From positions 926,679-990,678 of the forward strand of contig NZ_CP041765.1 of NCBI RefSeq assembly GCF_007559025.1: a stretch of DNA of 64,000 bases. The letters are read 5' to 3'. Of the stretch, positions 1 through 8,693 are shown one piece after another (the stretch's first letter is position 1; each line of letters begins with the position of its first letter). This stretch comes from Tomitella fengzijianii (GTDB lineage Bacteria; Actinomycetota; Actinomycetes; Mycobacteriales; Mycobacteriaceae). Position numbers and translations under genes: made by a program. The notes under the pieces were generated by a model. The model saw only the letters and a list, made by a program, of their open reading frames with translations, made no database searches and had not been told where the DNA came from.

Positions 1-417
1 GTGTTCCAGAAGCTGGACGAGCTCCCGACGCCCAAGATCCTGCTCGGGAACGAGCAGGGATTTCAGGTGCCCACCGGGGACGCCTACAACAAGTTCAGCG
101 TCGATCACCCCGTGCGGATGGGCTACTACGTCAACAACCTGGCCAACGCGGTCGGGTCGAAGGTCGCCTACAACAATCCCGCCTACGACGAGATCGCCCT
201 GCTGTACGTGGCGCGCGGCGCGGGCGGGTTTCTGCAGGAGAACGCCGGTCACGCGCGGTTCAGCCACTTCGGAACATCCACCTGGGCGGACACGCCGGCG
301 TCGGGGCACATCCGGCTGACCCTCAGGCCGGGGGCCAACGACGACCACGAACTCTCCGACCTCATCGAGGGGCTCGTCCTCGGGCCCGAGTCCACCTGGC
401 ACGGCCCGGCTGCGTAG
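1..417 (+). CDS. C-terminal part of an unrecognised protein
   Basis: An open frame enters from the window edge and ends at a TAG, giving 138 residues. The GTG at base 1 may be only an internal Val codon, so the gene is probably truncated by the edge. The sequence is soluble-looking, rich in Tyr/Asn/Gly (for example MGYYVNNLANAV), has no membrane segment and ends in a Trp-His-Gly-Pro-containing tail. I recognise no family or catalytic motif. It runs in the same direction as guaA, 54 bp downstream, but guaA appears to have its own promoter, so cotranscription is not implied. Confidence 0.5.
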   Translation: MFQKLDELPTPKILLGNEQGFQVPTGDAYNKFSVDHPVRMGYYVNNLANAVGSKVAYNNPAYDEIALLYVARGAGGFLQENAGHARFSHFGTSTWADTPASGHIRLTLRPGANDDHELSDLIEGLVLGPESTWHGPAA

Positions 418-459
418 CCGCGGCCCCGGGCGTGATGGGGACGGTCGGCGCGGCCATCG

Positions 460-472
460 TAGACTGTCCGGG
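460..472 (+). promoter_or_regulatory. Probable -10 element and leaderless start of guaA
   Basis: TAGACT at 460-465 fits the actinobacterial sigma-A -10 form TANNNT. The guaA GTG starts at 472, where a transcript from this -10 would be expected to begin, and there is no Shine-Dalgarno sequence. Leaderless translation is an inference. Confidence 0.4.
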
Positions 473-2052
473 TGCCTGAACTCCGCCTGCAGCAGTCCGC
501 CCGGCCCGTCCTCGTCGTCGATTTCGGCGCGCAGTACGCGCAGCTCATCGCCCGCCGGGTCCGCGAGGCCGGCGTCTACTCCGAGGTGATCGCGCACACC
601 GCGAGCGTGCGGGAGATCGCAGCCAAGGACCCGTCCGGCATCATCCTGTCCGGCGGCCCGGCCAGCGTGTACGCGGAGGGCGCGCCCGCGCTCGACCCTG
701 CGCTGTTCGACCTGGGCGTGCCGGTGCTCGGCATCTGCTACGGATTCCAGGCGATGGCCCGCGCGCTCGGCGGCACGGTGGAGCACACCGGCGGCCGCGA
801 GTACGGGCGCACGGCGGTGGAAGTTTCCGGGGGCGCGCTGCACCAGGGACTGCCGGAGCAGCAGCCGGTGTGGATGAGCCACGGCGACGCGGTGACGGAG
901 GCCCCCGCCGGGTTCACGGTCACCGCGTCCAGCGAGGGCGCCCCGGTCGCCGCGTTCGAATGCCTCGACAGGCGCCTCGCCGGGGTGCAGTACCACCCCG
1001 AGGTCCGGCACTCGCCGCACGGCCAGGAGGTGCTCACCCGGTTCCTGCGGGACGTCGCCGGCCTCGAGCGCACCTGGACCACCGCGAACATCGTCGAGCA
1101 GCTGATCGAGCAGGTCCGCGCCCAGGTGGGCGACGGCCGCGCCCTGTGCGGGCTGTCCGGCGGGGTCGACTCGGCCGTGGCCGCCGCTCTGGTGCAGCGT
1201 GCCATCGGCGAGAAGCTCACCTGCGTGTTCGTCGACCACGGGCTGCTGCGCGAGGGGGAGCGCGGCCAGGTGGAGAACGACTTCGTCGCGGCCACCGGGG
1301 CCCGGCTGGTGACGATCGACGCGGCGGCGACGTTCCTGGGCGAGCTGGCCGGGGTCTCCGACCCGGAGGCCAAGCGCAAGATCATCGGGCGCGAGTTCAT
1401 CCGCAGCTTCGAGGGCGCGGTCACCGAGGTGCTCGGCGACGCGGCCTCCACCGGCGCGACGGTCGACTTCCTCGTGCAGGGCACGCTGTATCCCGACGTG
1501 GTGGAGTCCGGCGGCGGATCCGGTACGGCGAACATCAAGAGCCACCACAATGTGGGCGGCCTTCCGGAGGACCTGCAGTTCACCCTGGTCGAGCCGCTGC
1601 GCCTGCTGTTCAAGGACGAGGTGCGCGCCGTGGGGCGCGAGCTGGGGCTGCCGGAGGAGATCGTCGGCCGCCAGCCTTTCCCGGGCCCGGGGCTGGCCAT
1701 CCGCATCGTCGGCGAGGTCACCGCCGAGCGTCTCGCACTCCTGCGCCGGGCCGACGCCATCGCCCGCGAGGAGCTCACCATCGCCGGGCTCGACCAGCAG
1801 ATCTGGCAGTGCCCGGTGGTGCTGCTGGCGGACGTGCGCAGCGTCGGCGTGCAGGGCGACGGCCGCACCTACGGCCACCCGATCGTGCTGCGGCCGGTGT
1901 CCAGCGAGGACGCGATGACGGCGGACTGGTCGCGGCTGCCGTACGAGGTGCTCGAGACGATCTCCACCCGCATCACCAACGAGGTGCCCGACGTCAACCG
2001 CGTAGTCCTCGACGTGACGAGCAAGCCGCCGGGCACCATCGAGTGGGAGTGA
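472..2052 (+). CDS. guaA: GMP synthase (glutamine-hydrolysing)
   Basis: Cytosolic enzyme of purine synthesis that aminates XMP to GMP using glutamine and ATP. The 526-residue length is normal. The N-terminal class I amidotransferase shows the nucleophile in GICYG (Cys about 89) and the His in QYHPEV (about 175). The synthetase domain has the PP-loop SGGVDSAV (about 229-236), and the C-terminal dimer domain ends KPPGTIEWE, typical of GuaA. The GTG at 472 was chosen because the conserved N-terminus ([17 protein letters not shown]) begins soon after. It converges with the small membrane gene whose stop is 13 bp away, leaving little room for a terminator. In M. tuberculosis guaA also lies next to the imuA'-imuB region. 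Confidence 0.98.
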   Translation: MPELRLQQSARPVLVVDFGAQYAQLIARRVREAGVYSEVIAHTASVREIAAKDPSGIILSGGPASVYAEGAPALDPALFDLGVPVLGICYGFQAMARALGGTVEHTGGREYGRTAVEVSGGALHQGLPEQQPVWMSHGDAVTEAPAGFTVTASSEGAPVAAFECLDRRLAGVQYHPEVRHSPHGQEVLTRFLRDVAGLERTWTTANIVEQLIEQVRAQVGDGRALCGLSGGVDSAVAAALVQRAIGEKLTCVFVDHGLLREGERGQVENDFVAATGARLVTIDAAATFLGELAGVSDPEAKRKIIGREFIRSFEGAVTEVLGDAASTGATVDFLVQGTLYPDVVESGGGSGTANIKSHHNVGGLPEDLQFTLVEPLRLLFKDEVRAVGRELGLPEEIVGRQPFPGPGLAIRIVGEVTAERLALLRRADAIAREELTIAGLDQQIWQCPVVLLADVRSVGVQGDGRTYGHPIVLRPVSSEDAMTADWSRLPYEVLETISTRITNEVPDVNRVVLDVTSKPPGTIEWE

Positions 2053-2064
2053 CCCGGCCGGGCG

Positions 2065-2370
2065 TCACGTCCCCGCCGCGCCGCCGCGCCGCCGCCTCCG
2101 TGGCCGCAGGCGCGGGCCCGCGATGAGCAGCAGCCCCACGACGCCCGCGGCGATGACGAAAGCCCACCGCAGGTCCACCTCGCCGAGGAAGGCCAGCGAG
2201 AACGGGCCGAACAGCGCCCATACCGCCACCGCGAACGCGGCGATCGCGGCGACCAGCATCGGGCCGGACGGGCCACGCCGGTCGTCGTGCTCCGCTGCGT
2301 CGGTCGCGGCCGTGTCCGGGTGACCGTCGGCAGGACCGCCGGAGTCCGGGCGGAATGCGTTGTCAGCCAT
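2065..2370 (-). CDS. Small two-TM membrane protein, unknown
   Basis: A 101-residue protein with a polar, Asp/Gly/Pro-rich N-terminus (1-36), two hydrophobic segments (about 38-57 and 68-86) and a very basic Arg-rich tail. The start ATG at 2370 overlaps the stop of the PspC-domain gene by 8 bp, so the two are almost certainly translated from one message. The same frame stays open far upstream, but that extension is antisense and shadow sequence. No family is recognised. The position suggests an accessory of the envelope-stress cluster. Confidence 0.75.
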   Translation of the reverse strand: MADNAFRPDSGGPADGHPDTAATDAAEHDDRRGPSGPMLVAAIAAFAVAVWALFGPFSLAFLGEVDLRWAFVIAAGVVGLLLIAGPRLRPRRRRRGGAAGT

Positions 2371-3724
2371 GGCGGACCACCACCTCTCCGAAAGTGCTGT
2401 CGGCGTTGAGCGTGAGTACGGGGCTGTCACCGGGTTGCCCCGGACGGGGTGCGGCGGCCGCATCCGGCAGGCACGAGGTGTCTCCGACCGTCGTGTGGCA
2501 GGTGGCGTCGACGCGCATGCCGTCCGGAACGATGACCTCCACGCGGCCGGCGGTGGATCGCACGTCCACCGTCTTGTCCGCAGTGAGGTCCAGTCCCCGC
2601 AGATCCAGGAGGATCTCGCCCGCGCCCACCCGGTACTCGGGCTGCAACTGGGCCAGGGTGGTCGGGCGGAACTCACGCTGCCCCACCCCGCCGCTCGTGT
2701 CGAGCGAGCCGGCCAGCGAGCCGAGGATGACGAATCCGGCCAGCGGCGCGGCCACGATGAGCAGGCCGTAACCGGTGCGCAGGAACGCTCCCACCACGAG
2801 GCCGACGCCGACGACGGCGAGCGCGATCGCCGCGATCCTCGGGGCGTTGAGCCAGTCCGCTCCGGCGGCCGACAGGCCCGATGCGATCGCGGCCGCGATG
2901 AGCGCCAGCCCGACGGTGAACACGGTGAGTGGCGACCGCCGTGGTTTCGGCGGTGCGGGCTGGGGCGGCGGCGTCGGCAGGTCCCACGCGAACGGCGCGG
3001 CGCCCAGCGGATCCCACTCGGGCGGGGTGGCGGCGGCAGCAGTGCCGCCCGCGGCGGCCGCGTCCCGGGCGCCGGTGGTCCAGGCGGCCGGCGGCGGGCC
3101 GGCATCAGCCGGAGCGGGCTGCTCGGAGCCCGCCGCTGCAGTGCCCGCGGAGGGCGGTGCGGGGGAAGCGAAGGCGGGGCGGGGGCGCCTGCGGTACAGC
3201 AGGTACAGCGCGCCGAGCATGAGCACCGCGCCGAGCAGCCCCGCGCTGCCCCGGCCGGTGGTGGCGGGAAGCGTGGACACCGCGACGATCCCGAGGATGC
3301 CCAGCAGCGCGACGTTCCTGGCGCGGAACCGGTTGCGGGGCTTGACCGGCCGGCTCCAGGCGGTGGGGTAGGGGTGGCCCGGGTGCGGGTGGGGAGGGTA
3401 TCCGTGGACGCCGTACGGGTATCCGTACGCGGCGTGCGCATAGTCGTATCCCGGGTGGCCCGCGGCGGACGGGTGCCGCGGCGACGGGAACGTGAGCCAG
3501 CACGCGAGATACAGCCACACGCCGGCCCCGCCGAAGAGCGCGGACACGACGAAGGCGATCCGCACCAGCAGCGGGTCCACGTCGTAGCGCCTGCCGATCC
3601 CTTCCGCGACGCCGGCGATCTTGCCCTGCTCGCGCAGCCGCTCCGGCCGGGTGTGCCACAGGTCCCGCAGCTCGTCGGCAATACCGTCGAGTCGGGGCGG
3701 GCCCGTGGGTCTCGTAGTGGTCAT
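2363..3724 (-). CDS. PspC-domain membrane protein, EsrI-like inhibitor candidate
   Basis: A 453-residue membrane protein. A PspC domain lies near the N-terminus (about residues 30-90: KIAGVAEGIGRRYDVDP, then a TM helix). A proline/alanine-rich stretch follows (about 100-235), then several TM helices (about 260-345) and a C-terminal LiaF-like beta-repeat domain ending in FGEVVVRHG. It is divergent from a PspC-kinase/LuxR pair. That arrangement matches the EsrISR system of Corynebacterium glutamicum, where EsrI restrains the EsrSR two-component system until the envelope is stressed. The family role is known; its function here is inferred from architecture and layout. Regulation from the shared 3725-3852 intergenic region is expected. 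Confidence 0.85.
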   Translation of the reverse strand: MTTTRPTGPPRLDGIADELRDLWHTRPERLREQGKIAGVAEGIGRRYDVDPLLVRIAFVVSALFGGAGVWLYLACWLTFPSPRHPSAAGHPGYDYAHAAYGYPYGVHGYPPHPHPGHPYPTAWSRPVKPRNRFRARNVALLGILGIVAVSTLPATTGRGSAGLLGAVLMLGALYLLYRRRPRPAFASPAPPSAGTAAAGSEQPAPADAGPPPAAWTTGARDAAAAGGTAAAATPPEWDPLGAAPFAWDLPTPPPQPAPPKPRRSPLTVFTVGLALIAAAIASGLSAAGADWLNAPRIAAIALAVVGVGLVVGAFLRTGYGLLIVAAPLAGFVILGSLAGSLDTSGGVGQREFRPTTLAQLQPEYRVGAGEILLDLRGLDLTADKTVDVRSTAGRVEVIVPDGMRVDATCHTTVGDTSCLPDAAAAPRPGQPGDSPVLTLNADSTFGEVVVRHG

Positions 3725-3852
3725 GTGCTCAATCGTGGCCGCGCGGCGGCGCCGGCACCATCGGGGATCGCCCTGAATCGTGCCGGTTCCGCCGCTGGAA
3801 GGTCAGGGCAAGCCCTGATGCCGTGCACGGCCGGGCGTGCCAGGATCGGGGT

Positions 3853-5187
3853 GTGACCACCGAGCGCCCGCCGACGCCGCAGCCGCAGCCGGCGCCGCAG
3901 CCGCAGCCGGCGCCGGCGCCGTATCCGGCCGTCCCGCCGCTGCGGCGCCGCCGGCGCGGCGTGCTCGGCGGGGTCGCGGGCGGGACGGCCGATCATCTCG
4001 GCGTCGACGCGACCAAGGTGCGCGTGGTGTTCGCGCTGCTCGCGGTGCTCGGCGGCGCGGGCATCGTCGCCTATGCGCTGCTGTGGATCTTCATGCGCCC
4101 CAGCGAGCAGGGTGGCACCACCCCGCCGGCGGAACGCCGCCGAGCCACCGGCCTCGTGGTCCTCGGAGTCGCGGGCGCCTTCGCGTCGAGCTGGCTGTTC
4201 AGCGGTACTGCGGCGTCGGTGATCGTGCCGATCGTGGTGGTGGGCATCGGTGCCGCGCTGGTGTGGCGGGAGTTCGACGCGGACGGGCCCCGGTCCATCA
4301 TCGGTATGCCGCGCAATCCCACCGCCCTCACCTGGGCCCGCGTGGTGGCCGGGGTGAGCCTGGTCGTCGTGGGCCTCGGCGTGGTGGTGCTCGCACAGGT
4401 GGACCTGGCCTCGCTGCGGTCCTCACTGCTGGCGGTGGTCGTCACCCTCGTCGGTGTGGGGCTGCTGTCGGTGCCGATCTGGCTGCGGATGGTGCGCAGC
4501 CTCAACGAGGAGCGGGCGGCGCGCATCCGCGACGCCGAACGCGAGGAGATCGCCTCGCACCTGCACGATTCGGTGCTCCAGACGCTCGCCCTGATCCAGA
4601 AGCAGCCCGACGAGCCGCAACAGGTGCTGCGGCTGGCGCGGTCGCAGGAGCGGGAGCTGCGGCAGTGGCTGTTCGGCGGTTCGCGTACGGCGCAGGACAG
4701 CCTCACCGAGGCGCTGCGTTCGGCGTGCGCCGAGGTGGAGGACCACTACGGGGTGACGATCGACCCGGTGTTCGTCGGCGAGCTCGACGCGGCGTCGCGC
4801 TCGGCCGACGACGATGCGCGGCCGGCGGTCAGGGCACTGGTGGCCGCCGCGCGTGAGGCGCTGGTGAACGCCGCCAAGCATTCCGGGGCGCAGCGGGTGG
4901 ACCTCTACGCGGAGGCGCAGGCCCCGCCGGAGGAGTATCCGGCGGGCGAGCGGATGCGGGTGAGCGTGTTCGTGCGCGACCGCGGCGTCGGCTTCGACCC
5001 GGACGCGATCCCCGCCGACCGCAAGGGGGTCACCGGGTCGATCCGTGCGAGAATCGCCCGGCACGGCGGCGCGACGGAGATCCGCTCCGGGGTCGAGCGG
5101 GGCACCGAGGTGCGATTGACGATGCCGTTCGCGGTGCAGCGGGCCGCGGAGAACCGAATCGGAGACGGAGGACCTGCAAGTGGGTGA
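3853..5187 (+). CDS. PspC-domain sensor histidine kinase, EsrS-like
   Basis: Membrane sensor kinase. From the GTG at 3853 (VTTERPPTPQ) it has 444 residues; an in-frame start 30 bp upstream exists but is less likely. Order: Pro/Gln-rich N-terminus, PspC domain (about 30-90) with a TM helix, four further hydrophobic segments, then a HisKA_3 dimerisation region with the phosphoacceptor His in EEIASHLHDSVLQT (about residue 238). A HATPase follows with an N-box (REALVNAAKHSG) and G-box (DRGVGFDP). Its stop overlaps the response-regulator start by 8 bp, indicating translational coupling. It is divergent from the PspC inhibitor-like gene, so it most likely senses cell-envelope perturbation. Confidence 0.9.
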   Translation: MTTERPPTPQPQPAPQPQPAPAPYPAVPPLRRRRRGVLGGVAGGTADHLGVDATKVRVVFALLAVLGGAGIVAYALLWIFMRPSEQGGTTPPAERRRATGLVVLGVAGAFASSWLFSGTAASVIVPIVVVGIGAALVWREFDADGPRSIIGMPRNPTALTWARVVAGVSLVVVGLGVVVLAQVDLASLRSSLLAVVVTLVGVGLLSVPIWLRMVRSLNEERAARIRDAEREEIASHLHDSVLQTLALIQKQPDEPQQVLRLARSQERELRQWLFGGSRTAQDSLTEALRSACAEVEDHYGVTIDPVFVGELDAASRSADDDARPAVRALVAAAREALVNAAKHSGAQRVDLYAEAQAPPEEYPAGERMRVSVFVRDRGVGFDPDAIPADRKGVTGSIRARIARHGGATEIRSGVERGTEVRLTMPFAVQRAAENRIGDGGPASG

Positions 5188-5875
5188 CGTTCTGCGCGTG
5201 TACCTGGTGGACGACCACGCGGTGTTCCGCTCGGGGGTGCGGGCCGAGCTGAGCCGTGAACCGGACATCGCGCTGGTCGGCGAGGCGGGCGACGTGGCCG
5301 GGGCTATCGAGGGCATCGGCGCCGCGCACCCGCACGTGGTGCTGCTCGACGTGCACATGCCGGGGGGAGGCGGCGTCGCCGTGCTGCGCGGGGTGGACCG
5401 CCCGGGCAACGGCGCGGCGGACGGGACGGCGGGTCGCGAGGCAGCTCCGGACCCCGTCTTCCTGGCGCTGTCGGTCTCGGACGCGGCCGAGGACGTGATC
5501 GCCGTGATCCGGGCGGGCGCGCGCGGGTACGTCACCAAGACGATCTCCGGTGCCGAGCTCGCCGACGCGGTCCGCAGGGTGGCGGGCGGCGACGCCGTGT
5601 TCAGCCCGCGGCTGGCCGGGTTCGTGCTCGACTCGTTCACCGGCCGCTCACCCCTGCCCGAGCCGGCGCTGGACCCCGAGTTGGACTCGCTCACGCCGCG
5701 CGAGCTGGAGGTGCTGCGGCTGCTCGCCCGCGGCTACACCTACCGGGAGATCGGCGAGGAGCTGTTCATCTCGGTCAAGACTGTCGAGACGCACGCGTCG
5801 AACGTGCTGCGCAAGACCCAGCAGTCCAACCGCAACGCGCTCACCCGGTGGGCGAGCCGGCGGCGGCTCGACTGA
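5180..5875 (+). CDS. LuxR/NarL-type response regulator, EsrR-like
   Basis: A 231-residue DNA-binding response regulator that pairs with the overlapping upstream kinase. The receiver domain begins RVYLVDDHAVFRSGV and has the phosphoacceptor Asp in VLLDVHMPGG (about residue 57) and the conserved Lys in GYVTKTISG. A linker of about 25 residues leads to a LuxR helix-turn-helix (about 168-225: LTPRELEVLRLLARGYTYREI). The GTG at 5180 lies inside the kinase 3' end. A somewhat long loop after the phosphorylation site (PGNGAADGTAGREAAP) is unusual for the family but does not disturb the fold. Targets are unknown; in C. glutamicum EsrR controls envelope-stress export genes. Confidence 0.92.
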   Translation: MGDVLRVYLVDDHAVFRSGVRAELSREPDIALVGEAGDVAGAIEGIGAAHPHVVLLDVHMPGGGGVAVLRGVDRPGNGAADGTAGREAAPDPVFLALSVSDAAEDVIAVIRAGARGYVTKTISGAELADAVRRVAGGDAVFSPRLAGFVLDSFTGRSPLPEPALDPELDSLTPRELEVLRLLARGYTYREIGEELFISVKTVETHASNVLRKTQQSNRNALTRWASRRRLD

Positions 5876-5997
5876 TCTCCGAATTCACCCTGGTTCATTC
5901 GAATCGATCACACAGAGATCACGGAGCGGTTACCGTCTAAGCGTCCGTCCGGTCGGGAAGCGCGGTCGGTCCGAGGAGTCGGGGCCGTCGGCGTAGG

Positions 5998-6028
5998 CGC
6001 CCCCGTTTCGCGTTCTGCCACGGGGGCG
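5998..6028 (+). promoter_or_regulatory. Leader hairpin upstream of GH43 gene
   Basis: The 177-bp gap before the glycosidase holds a perfect 9-bp stem, CGCCCCCGT (5998-6006) with ACGGGGGCG (6020-6028), and a 13-nt loop, 24 bp before the ATG. Upstream is a possible -10 (TACCGT, about 5932). The hairpin could act as an RNA leader structure. I could not match it to a known riboswitch. Confidence 0.3.
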
Positions 6029-6052
6029 AATGCAGAATGATTCGAGGAACCT

Positions 6053-7306
6053 ATGGCCCGTGACCTGCCGATGTCCGATCCCGTTCTCCCCGCGCCGACC
6101 CCACGATCGACAGGCGCCGCCCCGCCGCCGACGCCGAAGCGTCCCCGCGGGCTCGTCCGGGCCCTGCTCGTGGCGCTGACGGCGGCCGCGCTGACCATCG
6201 GCGGGACCGCGGTGGCCGGGGCCGCGCCGGGGTCGCTGGACCTGGGTGACCTGTCGGGTTCGTCGGGGCCGGTTCCGCAGTCCGGTGACGCCACCGGGCC
6301 CACCGGTTCTCTGGGATCGCTGGCGCCCGGCTCGGGGCGCGTGGATTTCGGCACCGGGGTCAACCCGGTGGTGCTGCCCATCGCGGCCGACCCGTCCGTG
6401 GTCCGCGCGCCCGACGGCACCTTCTACCTCTACGCCACCTCCGACGACTGGCAGGACGGTGGCGGCATGCGCCACCTGCCGATCTTCCGTTCCACCAACC
6501 TCGTCGACTGGACCCCGGCGGGCAACGTGTTCCCCGGCAAGCCGGGGTGGGTGGACCCCGTCGGCGGGCTGTGGGCGCCGGACGTGCACCTCGTCGACGG
6601 CACCTACGTCGTCTACTACTCGGTGGGCGGGACGGCGAATCCGTGCGTCGGCATGGCCACCGCGGCGTCGCCGACGGGCCCGTTCACCGACCTTGGCCGG
6701 CCGGTGTTCTGCTCGTCCGACGTGGGCGTGCCCGGCACCATCGACCCCTACGTGTACTACGACGGCGCCACGCCCTACGTGTTCGTCGGCAACTTCGGCG
6801 GCATCTACGCGATCCCGCTGACCCCCGACGGCACGGCGGTCGCGGGCGACGACCCTAAGGCCGCGCCGGTGCGCGTGGCGGGCAACGGGTACGAGGCGCC
6901 GTACATCCAGCACAAGAACGGCTTCTACTACCTGTACGTCTCGGCCGGGAACTGCTGCAACGGCGCCGCGAGCGACTACCGGGTGTACGTCGGCCGGTCG
7001 CAGAGTCTGCTGGGCCCCTACGTCGACTCCACGGGCAAGCCGATGCTCGACGAGGGCGGCGACCTGATCCTGTCCGGCAACGTCACCTGGCTCGGGCCCG
7101 GCCACATCACGGTGGTCACCGACGACGCCGGCACGGACTGGGCGATGTACCACGCGGCGCCGCGGGCGACGCCGCGCCTGGGCGCGGGGCCGCAGAACAG
7201 GCAGGGGATGATCGACAAGATCAGCTGGGTCGGCGGGTGGCCGCGCATAGGCGACGGCACCCCCTCGTCCACTGCGCCCGCAGTGCCGTACATCGGCGGC
7301 GTGTAG
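6053..7306 (+). CDS. Exported GH43-family glycosidase (arabinanase-like)
   Basis: A 417-residue secreted or surface enzyme. A polar, Pro-rich start is followed by a hydrophobic export segment (about 40-62, ending near VAGAAPG), suggesting a long signal peptide or anchor. The catalytic part shows the five-bladed beta-propeller hallmarks of glycoside hydrolase family 43: ADPSVV (general base Asp), WAPDV, TIDPYVYYD (Asp) and GYEAPYIQHKNG (likely acid Glu). Family members cleave alpha-L-arabinans or xylans. In an organism with arabinogalactan walls a wall-remodelling role is possible but not shown. It converges with the kinase gene 44 bp downstream and lies just after the envelope-stress regulator pair. 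Confidence 0.85.
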   Translation: MARDLPMSDPVLPAPTPRSTGAAPPPTPKRPRGLVRALLVALTAAALTIGGTAVAGAAPGSLDLGDLSGSSGPVPQSGDATGPTGSLGSLAPGSGRVDFGTGVNPVVLPIAADPSVVRAPDGTFYLYATSDDWQDGGGMRHLPIFRSTNLVDWTPAGNVFPGKPGWVDPVGGLWAPDVHLVDGTYVVYYSVGGTANPCVGMATAASPTGPFTDLGRPVFCSSDVGVPGTIDPYVYYDGATPYVFVGNFGGIYAIPLTPDGTAVAGDDPKAAPVRVAGNGYEAPYIQHKNGFYYLYVSAGNCCNGAASDYRVYVGRSQSLLGPYVDSTGKPMLDEGGDLILSGNVTWLGPGHITVVTDDAGTDWAMYHAAPRATPRLGAGPQNRQGMIDKISWVGGWPRIGDGTPSSTAPAVPYIGGV

Positions 7307-7349
7307 GCGGGGGCGTCGGGAGGCGCGGCGGGGGCGGGGCCGCCGCCGC

Positions 7350-8684
7350 TCAGAAGACGCTGGTGATCAGGAGGATAAGGATCAGCACCAGCACGACGGC
7401 GATCCCGGCGACGATGGCGACGCGCAGGAGCCACGCGTGGCCCGGTGCCGCGGAGGGCGTCGAGTGCCGCGGCACCCGCGACGACGCGTCCGCGTGGATG
7501 CGCGCCGGTTCGGCATGCATCTGCGCCCCCCACTGGAGCGTGGCCAGCGCGGGGTTGTCCGGCTTGCGCACCTGGTCCAGGGGCGTGGCGTGCTGCACGG
7601 CGATCAGCCCGCCCACGGTGCTGCCCGGCACCGCCTTGCTGCGCTGCCGGATGCCGCCGGCCCGGCGCACCCACACGGGGATGCGGCCGTCGGGGGCCAG
7701 CAGCGGCGACGTGAGCATCAGCTCCGGGTCCAGCTCATCGCCCGCCGCGACATGCGCGAGCCTGTCGCGCGCCTCCGCCATGGTGGGCCGCCGCGCGGGG
7801 TCCGGCTCGAGCATCGCGAGCACCACGCCCATCGCCGGATGCGTGGACAGCGGCGCCGTGACCTCGCCGCGGGCCACGTTGTGCAGCACCACCGCGTGGT
7901 CCTCGTCCACCCCGAACGGCGGCAGCCCCTCGATAGCGGTGTACAGCGCGGCGCCCAGCGAGAACACGTCGCTGGACGTCGTCGGCGTGTGTCCGCGTGC
8001 GATCTCCGGGGCGAAGTAGGCGGGCGTGCCCACGATGACGTCCTCGCCCACCCCGGCCGGATCCGGGGTGCCGGTCACCGGATCCGCCATCGGATCCGCC
8101 ATCGGATCCGCCATCGGATCCGCCGCCGGACCTGCCATCGGCTCCGCGGCCGGGGCGGCCCGGGCGATGCCGAAGTCGCTGATCTTCACGACGCCGGCGG
8201 TGGTGCCGCGGTCCGCGATGAGGATGTTGCCCGGCTTGATGTCGCGGTGCAGGATGCCCGCGCCGTGGGCTTCCGTCATCGCGTCCGCCACCTGGGCGCC
8301 GATCTGCGCGGCCTGCTGCGGCGGCAGCGTGCCCGTCATGTGCAGAACCTGCGCCAGGCTGCACGACGGAAGGTACTCGAGCACGATCCACGGCGCGCCC
8401 TGGTCGAGCGTCACGTCGAAGACCCGGGTGATGTGCGGCCCGGTGAGCTGTGACAGGACGCGGCCCTCGTGCAGGGCGCGGGTGCGCAGCGACTCGGCGC
8501 GGTCCGACTGCAGGCCGGCGGTGTCCGCGATCTGCTTGAGCGCCGCCTCGCGGTCCAGCAGCACGTCGCGTGCCAGCCACACCGTCCCCATGCCGCCACC
8601 GCCCAGGCGGGATTGCAGGCGGTACCGCCCGGCGACGAGATAGTCCGGCCCGGCGACGTGCGGGGAAGGCGAGGATCCGGTCAC
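7350..8684 (-). CDS. Membrane serine/threonine protein kinase with repeat-containing activation segment
   Basis: A 444-residue Hanks-type kinase. Visible motifs are the Gly-rich loop RLGGGGMGTVW (about 27-36), the ATP Lys in EAALKQI (50), HRDIKPGN (Asp 148), DFG (170-172) and the APE motif (225-227). Between DFG and APE lies an insertion (about 176-212) made of a repeated Met-Ala-Asp-Pro unit encoded by 12-bp tandem repeats. A juxtamembrane linker leads to one C-terminal TM helix (about 419-443) with almost no external part, so there is no PASTA or other sensor domain. The GTG start at 8684 lies 9 bp after the hydrolase stop, so the two are probably cotranscribed. Substrates are unknown. Confidence 0.93.
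   Translation of the reverse strand: MTGSSPSPHVAGPDYLVAGRYRLQSRLGGGGMGTVWLARDVLLDREAALKQIADTAGLQSDRAESLRTRALHEGRVLSQLTGPHITRVFDVTLDQGAPWIVLEYLPSCSLAQVLHMTGTLPPQQAAQIGAQVADAMTEAHGAGILHRDIKPGNILIADRGTTAGVVKISDFGIARAAPAAEPMAGPAADPMADPMADPMADPVTGTPDPAGVGEDVIVGTPAYFAPEIARGHTPTTSSDVFSLGAALYTAIEGLPPFGVDEDHAVVLHNVARGEVTAPLSTHPAMGVVLAMLEPDPARRPTMAEARDRLAHVAAGDELDPELMLTSPLLAPDGRIPVWVRRAGGIRQRSKAVPGSTVGGLIAVQHATPLDQVRKPDNPALATLQWGAQMHAEPARIHADASSRVPRHSTPSAAPGHAWLLRVAIVAGIAVVLVLILILLITSVF
8079..8150 (-). repeat. 12-bp tandem repeats within kinase activation segment
   Basis: Six 12-bp units lie in tandem. The first three are identical (CGGATCCGCCAT on the + strand), the fourth differs at the last two bases and the last two are degenerate. 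Each unit keeps frame and encodes Met-Ala-Asp-Pro or a variant in the kinase activation segment. Slippage would alter loop length without a frameshift. Confidence 0.9.
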
Positions 8685-8693
8685 TTCATGAGG

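Noticed and set aside
870-2126. Long Arg/Gly-rich frame inside guaA
   Set aside because: High-GC out-of-frame shadow of guaA.
5876-6052. A cyclic di-AMP (ydaO) riboswitch ahead of the exported hydrolase
   Set aside because: The place is typical for ydaO in actinobacteria, but I could not match the conserved core; only a simple hairpin is visible.
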